A DNA stretch of 7,809 nucleotides from the NCBI GenBank assembly GCA_035620975.1, contig DASPFV010000122.1:1-7809 (forward strand). The letters run 5' to 3'. The notes under the pieces were generated by a model that was not told where the DNA came from, did no database searches, and saw only the letters and a program-made list of their open reading frames with translations. Below, piece by piece: positions 1 through 6,500 of this stretch (positions within the stretch are counted from its first letter, which is position 1; every line of letters begins with the position of its first letter). Source of the stretch: DASPFV01 sp035620975 (GTDB lineage: Bacteria; Acidobacteriota; Vicinamibacteria; Vicinamibacterales; 2-12-FULL-66-21). The position numbers were made by a program, and so were the translations under genes.

Positions 1-1
1 G

Positions 2-33
2 CCGGCGTTTCTCCTTATGGAAGGACACGCCGG
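2..33. other. Hairpin at the left edge, upstream of the oxidoreductase
   Basis: CCGGCGT (2-8) pairs with ACGCCGG (27-33). Inside it TCCTT (12-16) pairs with AAGGA (21-25) around an ATGG loop, giving a 12-bp stem interrupted by a 3/1 internal loop. The minus strand of the stem reads AAGGAG (16-11), a good Shine-Dalgarno sequence pointing out of the window. The plus strand carries AAGGA. It could be a terminator of an upstream gene, a leader structure, or the ribosome-binding region of a divergent gene starting just off the left edge. No T-tract follows it on either strand within the window. Confidence 0.45.
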
Positions 34-75
34 TGGGTCGGCTGACGACCGCAGGCGGTCAGGTCGTCGCCACCC

Positions 76-1332
76 ATGCACACCACCGGCACCATCGTCA
101 TCGGCGGCGGACAGGCTGGGCTCGCGATGAGCCGCTGCCTCGTCGATCGCGGGATCGACCACGTCGTACTCGAGCGGGGACGGCTCGGCGAACGCTGGCG
201 CAGCGAGCGCTGGGCCTCGCTGAGGCTGCTCACGCCCAACTGGCAGACACGATTGCCCGGATTCCGCTACGAGGGTCCGGATCCGGACGGGTACATGACC
301 ATGCCCGAGGTCGTCGCGCTCCTCGAGGCCTACGCGCGGTCCTTCTTAGCGCCGGTCGAGCACGGCACGACTGTGCACTCCGTCAGCCGGACGGACGAGG
401 GCTTCGAGGTCACGACCGACAGGGACGCCTGGCGCGCGACGAGCGTCGTCCTCGCCACGGGCTATTGCGACAGCCCAGATGTGCCGCCCCTTGCGGCAGC
501 ACTCGCTCCCGATATCCTGCAGCTGGTTCCCACCCGCTACCGCACACCGGATCAGCTTCCCCGGGGCGGAGTCCTGATCGTAGGCGCATCATCGTCGGGC
601 ATCCAGCTCGCCGACGAGATCCAGGCATCAGGTCGGTCGGTGACGCTCGCCGTCGGCCGCCACACGCGACTGCCGCGCATGTATCGCGGACGGGACATCC
701 TCTGGTGGTTCGACGCGATGGGGATCTTCAGCGAAACCATCGAGCAGGTCTACGACAAGGAGATTTCGAGACGGCAGCCATCGCTTCAGCTGGTGGGCCG
801 GCCCGACCACGCCTCTCTCGACCTGCCGATCCTGCAGGGCCGTGGCGTCCGGCTCACCGGCCGGCTGCGCGCCGTGGAGGGCACCCGGGTCTCGTTCGCC
901 GACGACCTGGTCGCCCACACCGTGAGCGCGGACGTGCGGCTCGCGCGGCTGCTCCAGCGCATCGACGCGTTCGCGCGTGCAAGCGGGCTCGACCACGCCG
1001 CCCCCGAGCCGTTCGTGCCGTTCCTGTGGCCCTCGGAGCCGCCCGAGTCCATCGATCTGCGGGTCGAAGGAATTCGAACCGTGATCTGGGCGACGGGCTT
1101 CCGCCGCCATTATCCGTGGCTCCACGTGCCCGTGCTCGACACGCGCGGCGAGATCCTCCACGACGGCGGGGTCACACCGGTTCCGGGCCTGTACGCGATG
1201 GGGCTTCAGTTCATGCGGCGCCGCAACTCGTCATTCCTCGACGGCGTGGGCGCCGACGCGGAAGTGCTGGCCGAGGACATCGCCGAGTGGCTCGACGGCC
1301 GGGCCGGCGGTCGGATTCGCTGGACCGCGTAA
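76..1332 (+). CDS. FAD/NAD(P)-dependent oxidoreductase, YUCCA/flavin monooxygenase-like
   Basis: A 418-residue cytoplasmic flavoprotein with two dinucleotide-binding folds, a normal length for this group. The FAD site is at the N-terminus: GGGQAG at residues 10-15, with an acidic E33 ending the second strand. The NAD(P) site is GASSSG at 170-175. A second FAD-contact motif, WATGF, lies at 338-342, and the C-terminal RRNSSFLDGVGADA block (382-395) is the usual closing flavin-contact region. No signal peptide or membrane segment is seen. The family uses NAD(P)H to reduce FAD, then either hydroxylates a small substrate with O2 or simply oxidises/reduces it; the substrate cannot be read from sequence. 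The canonical FMO fingerprint histidine before the second Rossmann fold is replaced by VPTRYR (151-156), so true monooxygenase activity is uncertain. The ATG at 76 is the only usable start after the in-frame stop at 43-45; its ribosome site is weak (AGG at 61-63). It converges on the heme protein gene downstream. Confidence 0.9.
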   Translation: MHTTGTIVIGGGQAGLAMSRCLVDRGIDHVVLERGRLGERWRSERWASLRLLTPNWQTRLPGFRYEGPDPDGYMTMPEVVALLEAYARSFLAPVEHGTTVHSVSRTDEGFEVTTDRDAWRATSVVLATGYCDSPDVPPLAAALAPDILQLVPTRYRTPDQLPRGGVLIVGASSSGIQLADEIQASGRSVTLAVGRHTRLPRMYRGRDILWWFDAMGIFSETIEQVYDKEISRRQPSLQLVGRPDHASLDLPILQGRGVRLTGRLRAVEGTRVSFADDLVAHTVSADVRLARLLQRIDAFARASGLDHAAPEPFVPFLWPSEPPESIDLRVEGIRTVIWATGFRRHYPWLHVPVLDTRGEILHDGGVTPVPGLYAMGLQFMRRRNSSFLDGVGADAEVLAEDIAEWLDGRAGGRIRWTA

Positions 1333-1355
1333 TCCCTCGACCCGGCGCCCTCAGT

Positions 1356-1381
1356 GGCCTCCCCCGTCGCGCGGGGGAGCC
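1356..1381. terminator. Probable bidirectional terminator between convergent genes
   Basis: CTCCCCCG (1359-1366) and CGGGGGAG (1372-1379) form a perfect 8-bp stem around the loop TCGCG. Flanking GG (1356-1357) and CC (1380-1381) extend it past one bulged C. It sits in the 62-base gap between the stop codons of two convergent genes, where a shared hairpin is expected. There is no U-tract on either side, so it may work with Rho or only as an RNA 3'-end stabiliser. Confidence 0.6.
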
Positions 1382-1394
1382 AGCCGCACCAGGT

Positions 1395-4300
1395 TCACTG
1401 CATCCTGATCGGCTCGACCGTGCGCAGGTAGGCCACCAGATCCAGCACTTCGCGATCCGTGAGGCCGTCGAACAGCCCGGGCGGCATCATCGAGACGGCG
1501 GTTGCCTCCCTGGATTGGATGTCGGCCTTGTTGATCACGACAGGGTCCTGGTCGACCACGCGCAGCGTGAGCTGTCGATCCGTCTCGGCGGCCACGGTCC
1601 CGGAAAACGTGCGGCCGTCCCGGGTCGTGACGACCATCATGCGGTAGGCCTCGGGCACGTCGGCGTTCGGGCTGAGCACGTTGTAGAGCAGGTAGTCGAT
1701 GTTGCCGCGGTTCGATCCGGTGAGATCGGGCCCGAGCGCGCCGCCCTCGCCGTACAGCTTGTGGCAGGTGCCGCACGTCCTCGCGAACAGCGCCTTCCCG
1801 TTGGTCCCGTCCGCGGCACCCAGGGCCTGATCGTTGAGCAGGCTCCGGTAGCGTGAGAACGCCCGCTCCTCCGTCGTGTTCGGCTCGACTGCGCCCCACA
1901 CGTCCGCGAACTTGATGCCGACGACGCGGCGGAGCTGACGCGCGAGGTGCGGTGGCACGTCGCGCCGCGGGATGACCTCCCCTGCAACCGCCTCCGTGAG
2001 CAGCCGACCGTACCGCGGGCGGGAGGCGAGCGTCTGAATCGTCTCGGCGCGCTCCTGTTCGTTGAATCCTTTGTAGCGATTGATCAGCAGCCTGCCCAGC
2101 CCTTCGTCGTCGTACGCCGCAACCGCGCGGATGCCGTCGATGCGCAGACCGGGATCGTCGAGCAGGGCCGGGAGTGCGTCAACGAGCTGCGGCCGGCGTT
2201 GCGCGGCCAGAACCTGGAGGGCCCGCCGCCGGGTGTCGATCGGGTCGCTCCGCTGCTTCAGCGCCGCGAGGTTGCGCCTGGCCGATTCGCTGTCACCGAA
2301 TCGCTGCGCCACCTCGTCGGCTGCGCGGGCGACGCGGGGATCCCCGCCCTTCAGGCGTTCGTAGGCGGAAGCCCAGTTCGGCGGCGCCGTCACGTCGAAC
2401 CGGCCCTCCAGCCCTTCGCGCATGCCTTCGAGCAGGCTGGCGACCGTCGCCGGGGACCGGCCGACTGCCGCCACGACCGCTTCGAGCGCGTCGGCATCCA
2501 CGGCGCGACGGGCGGCGAACTGCGCGATCTGCGGAATCCCGCTTCCGGACGCGTGTGCCAGTCCGGTTTCCGGATTGGCGGCGACCAGCGGCTCGATCCC
2601 GAGCCACAACATCACCGGCAGATTATGGTCCGTGGTGTCCCCGCCGTGCGCCATCAGGCCGTCGGCGATCGCCCACCGTGAGCCGGCGTCCAGCCGCTGG
2701 AGCGCCGAGGCGAGGTAGAGCCGCACCACCGGCGACCGGTCGTCGCGGGCCATGCGCTCGAACATCGCCAGTGCCTCCGGTGAGGGCGCGCGATCCTCCG
2801 TGAGCAGCTGGACGGCCCAGGCCCGGATGTAGTCGTCGGCGTCGCGGAGCGTGTCGAGTAGAGCCCCCGGCGTCCAGCCGCCGGTCACGTGCAGCGCCCA
2901 CATGGCGCGGAGGCGCACATCCGGATCGGCATGTGTGCCGAACATCCCGCGCAGTCGATCGTGCGTGGCGGGCGCGAGGCCTTGCCTGGCTGCCCGGTGC
3001 TGCAACACCACCCGCGCCCGCCGTGCGTGCCAGTCGCTCCGGCTCGTCTGGAGCTCGACGAGCCGCTCGTCCGGCATCTTCGACAGATCCGCGTACCGAC
3101 CCTCGAAGGGCTCCGAAAGCGACTGCTTCGGAGCGATGCGGTAGATGCGCCCGGTCTCCTGGTGCAGCACGTCCGTGCCGCAGATGTCGCTGTCGTGCCA
3201 GTCGAGGACGTAGACGGCGCCGTCCGGGCCGATCTCGACGCTGAAGCCAATCCATTGAGCGTTGTTAGCCATCAGGAAATCGTCGCCGTGGCTGGCGGTG
3301 AAGCCGGAGCCCTTCCGCGTCAGCACGTCCGAGAGCACCGCGTGCTCGTGGATGTTCGCCATGAACACCCGACCGTGCTGCGATGCCGGGAACGCGTCCG
3401 ACTGGTACACGCGCGCGCCGCCGTGCGCCGACCGGTGCCGGTGATCCGCAATCGTCTGGATGTCGCGGTACACGTAGGGATTGAAATGCTGCCCGCCCTG
3501 CCGGTGGTAGATGCCGCCCGGGACGACGTGGAAGAGGTGCGGGATGACGCAGGCGCTGATGAGGAGCTGGCCCTTCGCATCGTAGTCGATGCCCCAGGGA
3601 TTGCTGAACCCGTGAGCGACGACCTCGAACACGTCCTTCGTCGGATGGTACCGCCACACGCCGCCGTTGATCTCCACGCCCTCGCCTTGGAGAATTTCCT
3701 CCGGGAACGGCTCGCCGCGGCGGAAGAGCCGCTCGCGGCCCGAGGGCTTGCGGACCTTGGACGAGGTCGCGTACCCCTGGAGGCCGTACAGCCAGCCATC
3801 GGGCCCCCAGTGCAGGCTGTTCACCACCTCGTGACGATCCCGGATGCCCCAGCCCGTGAGCCGGATTTCGATGTCGCCTTCGTCCGCCCTGTCGTCGCCG
3901 TCGCGGTCCGGCACGAACAGCAGGTGGGGCGGTGCGCCCACGAACACGCCCCCGAAGCCAACGGCCAGCGCAGACGGGAAGATGATCCCGTCCATGAAGA
4001 CCTTCCGACTGTCGGCCACGCCGTCACGATCGGTGTCCTCCAGGATGAGGATGCGGCTCGTGCCGGCCTTCGAGAACCCGCCGACGCGGGACTCGTAGTC
4101 GCGGTTCTCGGCTACCCACAACCGGCCACGGTCGTCCCAGCAGAACGCCATCGGCTGGGCGATTGCGGGCTCGGCCGCCCAGGCGGTCACACTGTAGCCG
4201 TCGGCGAGCGTCATCTGCGCGACGGCCTGCTCTGGCGTCAGGAACGTCGCGTCACGCCCCTCGCGCTGCGCGATCCCCCAGAGCGCCGAGGTGGCGTACA

Positions 4301-5270
4301 TCGACCGGTTCCCGCTGAACTCGGCCCATGCCCTGGTCAGCTCGATGTCGCTCAACGTTCCGGTGTACACCACGAACTGGTGACGGACGATGTCGACCTC
4401 GCCCTGCTTCAGCGCGAGGGCGCCCGTGCGGAACCTGGCGGATCCCACGCCGAGCTGCCCGTCCACGCGCCACGGCTGCGGGTAGCCCGGGTTGTCGGGA
4501 TGATCGAAAATGGCCACGTGCGCGAGGTCGCGGCGGCCGTCGACCTGCATGCCCACGTCGATCCACATCGCCCGCTGCCCTTCCGCGCGCTCGTTTCGCT
4601 GGCGCGCCGCGTTGACGACCTCCCCCGCGATGCCCTCGCGCCAGGGCATCCGCAGGAACAGCCCCCCGTAGTCGTAGCGATCGATCGTCAGGTCGGTGCG
4701 CGCCTCGCCGCGCCATTCGAGATCGAGCACGAACGTGCCGTCACGCTCGCGCATCGACCAGCGCTGCGTCTCGTTCATGACGACGTTGCCCGTCGCATCG
4801 AGCAGGTCGTAGACAGTCTGCCAGCGCACCTCGTCCTGCGGCTGCGAGGCGTCGCCCCGCATGACGGCGGCCGACACACGGCGCCAGTACTCGCCCCCGG
4901 GATTGTGGAAGTAGTCGCGCCCGTTCAGGCGCGTGAAGCCCCAGAAGAGCCCGGTCTGGTGCGGATGGTGCGCCGGACGGTCCTCGGTGAGCACGCCCGC
5001 GTCATCCGGGGCGGCAATCGGATGCAGATACGGCCGGCGGTCGGCCCTGGCGTTCTGGGTCACGACCGGGTCACGACTACCGGCCCTGAACACCGCGATC
5101 GTGCCGGCGCCCTCGTCCTGGCGGACGGTCAGCCGCCCTGAACCCGGCGCCGGCGCCTGCAGGCTTTCGGCTCGACGCGCGGCCGCCGAGCCCAGGGCCA
5201 TCACGGCGAGCGGCACGCCGAGGGCGAGCGCAAGGTGAAGCCTGGAATGTGACATGCCTGCGCTCGTCAT
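1395..5270 (-). CDS. Exported DUF6807 / PVC-type dehydrogenase / HEAT / heme c multidomain protein
   Basis: A 1291-residue protein beginning with a Sec-type signal (positive SRLH, then a hydrophobic LALALGVPLAVMALG run, AAA near residue 30), so it acts outside the cytoplasm. Residues about 45-330 match the DUF6807/PmoA-like fold, with HHPHQTGLFWG at 101-111. Residues about 350-715 are the PVC-type membrane-bound dehydrogenase propeller related to glucose/sorbosone dehydrogenases, with two aspartate-rich, calcium-loop-like stretches (DTDRDGVAD at 412-420, DRDGDDRADEGD at 455-466), NPWGIDYD (557-564) and a final VLDWHDSDICG/GRIYRI block. About 730-1120 is helical and HEAT-like. Residues 1156-1291 are a heme-binding domain: CGTCH (1166-1170) binds heme c, and M1261 or M1262 in SMMPPGL is the likely sixth ligand. 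Such proteins are thought to oxidise sugars or polyols and pass electrons to their own cytochrome; the substrate is unknown. The start at 5270 was chosen for its AAGGA site; 5288 and 5255 are alternatives. Confidence 0.92.
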   Translation of the reverse strand: MTSAGMSHSRLHLALALGVPLAVMALGSAAARRAESLQAPAPGSGRLTVRQDEGAGTIAVFRAGSRDPVVTQNARADRRPYLHPIAAPDDAGVLTEDRPAHHPHQTGLFWGFTRLNGRDYFHNPGGEYWRRVSAAVMRGDASQPQDEVRWQTVYDLLDATGNVVMNETQRWSMRERDGTFVLDLEWRGEARTDLTIDRYDYGGLFLRMPWREGIAGEVVNAARQRNERAEGQRAMWIDVGMQVDGRRDLAHVAIFDHPDNPGYPQPWRVDGQLGVGSARFRTGALALKQGEVDIVRHQFVVYTGTLSDIELTRAWAEFSGNRSMYATSALWGIAQREGRDATFLTPEQAVAQMTLADGYSVTAWAAEPAIAQPMAFCWDDRGRLWVAENRDYESRVGGFSKAGTSRILILEDTDRDGVADSRKVFMDGIIFPSALAVGFGGVFVGAPPHLLFVPDRDGDDRADEGDIEIRLTGWGIRDRHEVVNSLHWGPDGWLYGLQGYATSSKVRKPSGRERLFRRGEPFPEEILQGEGVEINGGVWRYHPTKDVFEVVAHGFSNPWGIDYDAKGQLLISACVIPHLFHVVPGGIYHRQGGQHFNPYVYRDIQTIADHRHRSAHGGARVYQSDAFPASQHGRVFMANIHEHAVLSDVLTRKGSGFTASHGDDFLMANNAQWIGFSVEIGPDGAVYVLDWHDSDICGTDVLHQETGRIYRIAPKQSLSEPFEGRYADLSKMPDERLVELQTSRSDWHARRARVVLQHRAARQGLAPATHDRLRGMFGTHADPDVRLRAMWALHVTGGWTPGALLDTLRDADDYIRAWAVQLLTEDRAPSPEALAMFERMARDDRSPVVRLYLASALQRLDAGSRWAIADGLMAHGGDTTDHNLPVMLWLGIEPLVAANPETGLAHASGSGIPQIAQFAARRAVDADALEAVVAAVGRSPATVASLLEGMREGLEGRFDVTAPPNWASAYERLKGGDPRVARAADEVAQRFGDSESARRNLAALKQRSDPIDTRRRALQVLAAQRRPQLVDALPALLDDPGLRIDGIRAVAAYDDEGLGRLLINRYKGFNEQERAETIQTLASRPRYGRLLTEAVAGEVIPRRDVPPHLARQLRRVVGIKFADVWGAVEPNTTEERAFSRYRSLLNDQALGAADGTNGKALFARTCGTCHKLYGEGGALGPDLTGSNRGNIDYLLYNVLSPNADVPEAYRMMVVTTRDGRTFSGTVAAETDRQLTLRVVDQDPVVINKADIQSREATAVSMMPPGLFDGLTDREVLDLVAYLRTVEPIRMQ

Positions 5271-5273
5271 TCT

Positions 5274-5279
5274 TCCTTC
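5274..5279 (-). promoter_or_regulatory. Ribosome binding site supporting the 5270 start
   Basis: On the minus strand GAAGGA ends three bases before the ATG at 5270-5268. The spacing is slightly short for that start but too long (18 bases) for the next in-frame ATG at 5255. The earlier ATG at 5288 would put this purine run inside the coding sequence and give an acidic N-terminus (MDPEGR), atypical before a signal peptide. The 5270 start is therefore preferred. Confidence 0.5.
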
Positions 5280-5287
5280 AGGGTCCA

Positions 5288-5330
5288 TCTGTGTTCTTCC
5301 GTGTTATTCCGTGGCTGTGTCATTCCGTGG
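5288..5330. repeat. Degenerate TCCGTG repeat of 10-base period in the divergent promoter gap
   Basis: The units are TCTGTG (5288-5293), TCCGTG (5298-5303), TCCGTG (5308-5313), GCTGTG (5314-5319) and TCCGTG (5324-5329). TTCCGTG itself occurs three times, at 5297, 5307 and 5323. Spacing is 10, 10, 6 and 10 bases. The repeat fills most of the gap between the divergent heme protein and the conserved exported protein. From memory, T/G-rich runs of the TCTGTGTTC type recur between genes in several GC-rich environmental bacteria; their role is unknown. They could be replication-slippage debris or stacked binding sites on one helix face. Confidence 0.55.
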
Positions 5331-5354
5331 CCGATTATGGCACGATGGCACTCC

Positions 5355-6389
5355 ATGCGACCGCACTTGCGCGCCGTCCTCATGGCCGTGGCCGTGCTCG
5401 CCGTCACCCGTCCCGCCGCGCAGGATCCGCGACGCGAGGTGCACGATTACCTCGCGCGGACGGGGTTCACGGCGGAGGAGATTGCCGGGCTCGAAGGCGG
5501 GCAGGTCCTGGCGCGCGCCACTTCGGCGAAGGCGGCCGCCGAGATCGCCGTGGTCGCCGCGGTGAAGATCGCCGTGCCGCGCGACAGGGCGATCGCCTAC
5601 TACGGGCAGATGATCAGCTACGTCGACGGCCGGGTGACGCTCGGCTTCGGGCGTTTCAGCGAGCCGGCGACGCTCGACGACGTGAAGGCGATGTCGCTCG
5701 AGCGGAGCGAGGTCGACGAACTGAAGTCGTGCAGGCCCGGACGTTGCGACCTCCGGCTCGGCGGCGCCGGCATCGAGACGCTGAGATCGTCAATCGACTG
5801 GGGGGCGGCCGACTACGTCGATCGCGTGAACGGGTTCGTGCGGAAGTCAGCCGTCGGCTACGTCGAGGCATACCGCGCGCGGGGCGACGCTGCGCTGGTC
5901 ACCTACGACGACCGCGACCGGGCCGTCAACCTGCGCGAGCAGTGGCAGGGCATCCTCGCCGGCTCCCCGCATTTCCACGACTACGCGCCCGAGCTGAAAC
6001 AGTACCTCGAGAGGTATCCGAGCGGCACGCTGACCGGCGCGCGTGACGTGCTCTACTGGACCAGGGAGAGCTTCGGCCTCAAGCCCATCATCAGCATCGT
6101 CCATGGGATCGTCTACGAGCCTCCGTCACGGAGTGACCGCGCCTTCGTCGTCCAGAAGCAGATTTACGCGAGCCACTACTACGATGGGTCGCTGGCGGTC
6201 GCGACGCTGCTGTCGGCGACGGACGGCACGCCCGCGACGTACCTCGTCTACGCCAACCGCTCGCGTGGCGATCTGCTCCGGGGCGGCTTCGGCGGTCTGA
6301 AGCGCAACATGGCGGAATCGCAGGCCCGGAAAGCCGCGCTCGACACGCTCGGCGCCATCAAGCGGGCGCTCGAAACCGCCGGCTCCTGA
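5355..6389 (+). CDS. Exported conserved protein of unknown function
   Basis: A 344-residue protein with an N-terminal signal sequence (MRPHLR, then a hydrophobic AVLMAVAVLAV stretch, probable cleavage near AA22) and no further membrane span, so probably periplasmic. I recognise it from memory as a family found in Acidobacteriota and some deltaproteobacterial genomes, but know of no assigned function. The blocks I take as conserved are SCRPGRCDLRL (125-135, two cysteines four residues apart, the only ones in the mature protein, which may form a disulfide), DWGAADYVDRVN (148-159), FGLKPIISIVH (240-250), QIYASHYYDG (269-278) and NRSRGDLLRGGFGGLKR (301-317). The alternation of strand-like and aromatic segments in the C-terminal half could suit a ligand-binding barrel, but that is speculative. 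The ATG at 5355 gives the cleanest signal peptide; ATG 5337 and GTG 5301 are in frame upstream, and none has a good Shine-Dalgarno site. It is transcribed divergently from the heme protein. Confidence 0.85.
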   Translation: MRPHLRAVLMAVAVLAVTRPAAQDPRREVHDYLARTGFTAEEIAGLEGGQVLARATSAKAAAEIAVVAAVKIAVPRDRAIAYYGQMISYVDGRVTLGFGRFSEPATLDDVKAMSLERSEVDELKSCRPGRCDLRLGGAGIETLRSSIDWGAADYVDRVNGFVRKSAVGYVEAYRARGDAALVTYDDRDRAVNLREQWQGILAGSPHFHDYAPELKQYLERYPSGTLTGARDVLYWTRESFGLKPIISIVHGIVYEPPSRSDRAFVVQKQIYASHYYDGSLAVATLLSATDGTPATYLVYANRSRGDLLRGGFGGLKRNMAESQARKAALDTLGAIKRALETAGS

Positions 6390-6393
6390 TCGC

Positions 6394-6410
6394 GATCCGG
6401 AATCCGGATC
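6394..6410 (+). terminator. Palindrome just after the stop codon, possible weak terminator
   Basis: GATCCGGA (6394-6401) and TCCGGATC (6403-6410) are perfect inverted copies around a single A, five bases after the TGA at 6387-6389. As RNA it would form a 7-bp stem with a 3-base loop. There is no T-tract, so intrinsic termination would be weak. It could equally be a protein-binding palindrome. Confidence 0.35.
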
Positions 6411-6428
6411 CCTGTCCCCGATCCCTGT
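6407..6428. repeat. Short direct repeat GATCCCTGT
   Basis: GATCCCTGT occurs at 6407-6415 and again at 6420-6428, a 13-base period separated by CCCC. The first copy overlaps the right arm of the palindrome at 6394-6410. It lies in the 111-base gap between two plus-strand genes and resembles the GATCCC/ATCCCG debris often seen between genes in GC-rich genomes. No function is claimed. Confidence 0.4.
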
Positions 6429-6465
6429 AACATTCCGGTCTCCTTCGCTTCACAGTCGCATAATC

Positions 6466-6489
6466 GACCGGTCGCCCCAGACCCGGTCT
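6466..6489. promoter_or_regulatory. Pair of operator-like inverted repeats before the PDZ membrane protein
   Basis: GACCGGTC (6466-6473) is a perfect palindrome. AGACC-C-GGTCT (6479-6489) is a second one with the same GACC/GGTC half-sites, and a further GGTCT half-site lies at 6438-6442. A CATAAT sequence (6459-6464), one mismatch from the -10 consensus, sits just before them, but no convincing -35 box is at the right distance. The arrangement would suit repression of the downstream gene. Palindromes this short arise by chance, so this is tentative. Confidence 0.25.
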
Positions 6490-6500
6490 ACCGACAGATC

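Noticed and set aside
33..1856. A 607-codon plus-strand frame across the oxidoreductase, with AAGGA seven bases before its GTG at 33
   Set aside because: The ribosome site is tempting, but the translation is strongly arginine- and proline-rich with no domain pattern. It runs through one gene in a shifted frame and then antisense through the 3' end of another. The 76-1332 frame has full flavoprotein motifs.
2889..5141. A 750-codon plus-strand open frame antisense to the heme protein
   Set aside because: It lies wholly opposite a gene with clear domains and a heme motif. Its translation is a low-information mix rich in V, R, A and H without recognisable motifs, as expected opposite a GC-rich gene with few A/T at third positions.
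6459..6464. CATAAT as a sigma-70 promoter -10 element
   Set aside because: No sequence near TTGACA sits 16-18 bases upstream (CGGTCT at that place), and TTCACA at 6449-6454 is far too close. A single hexamer is not enough to call a promoter.
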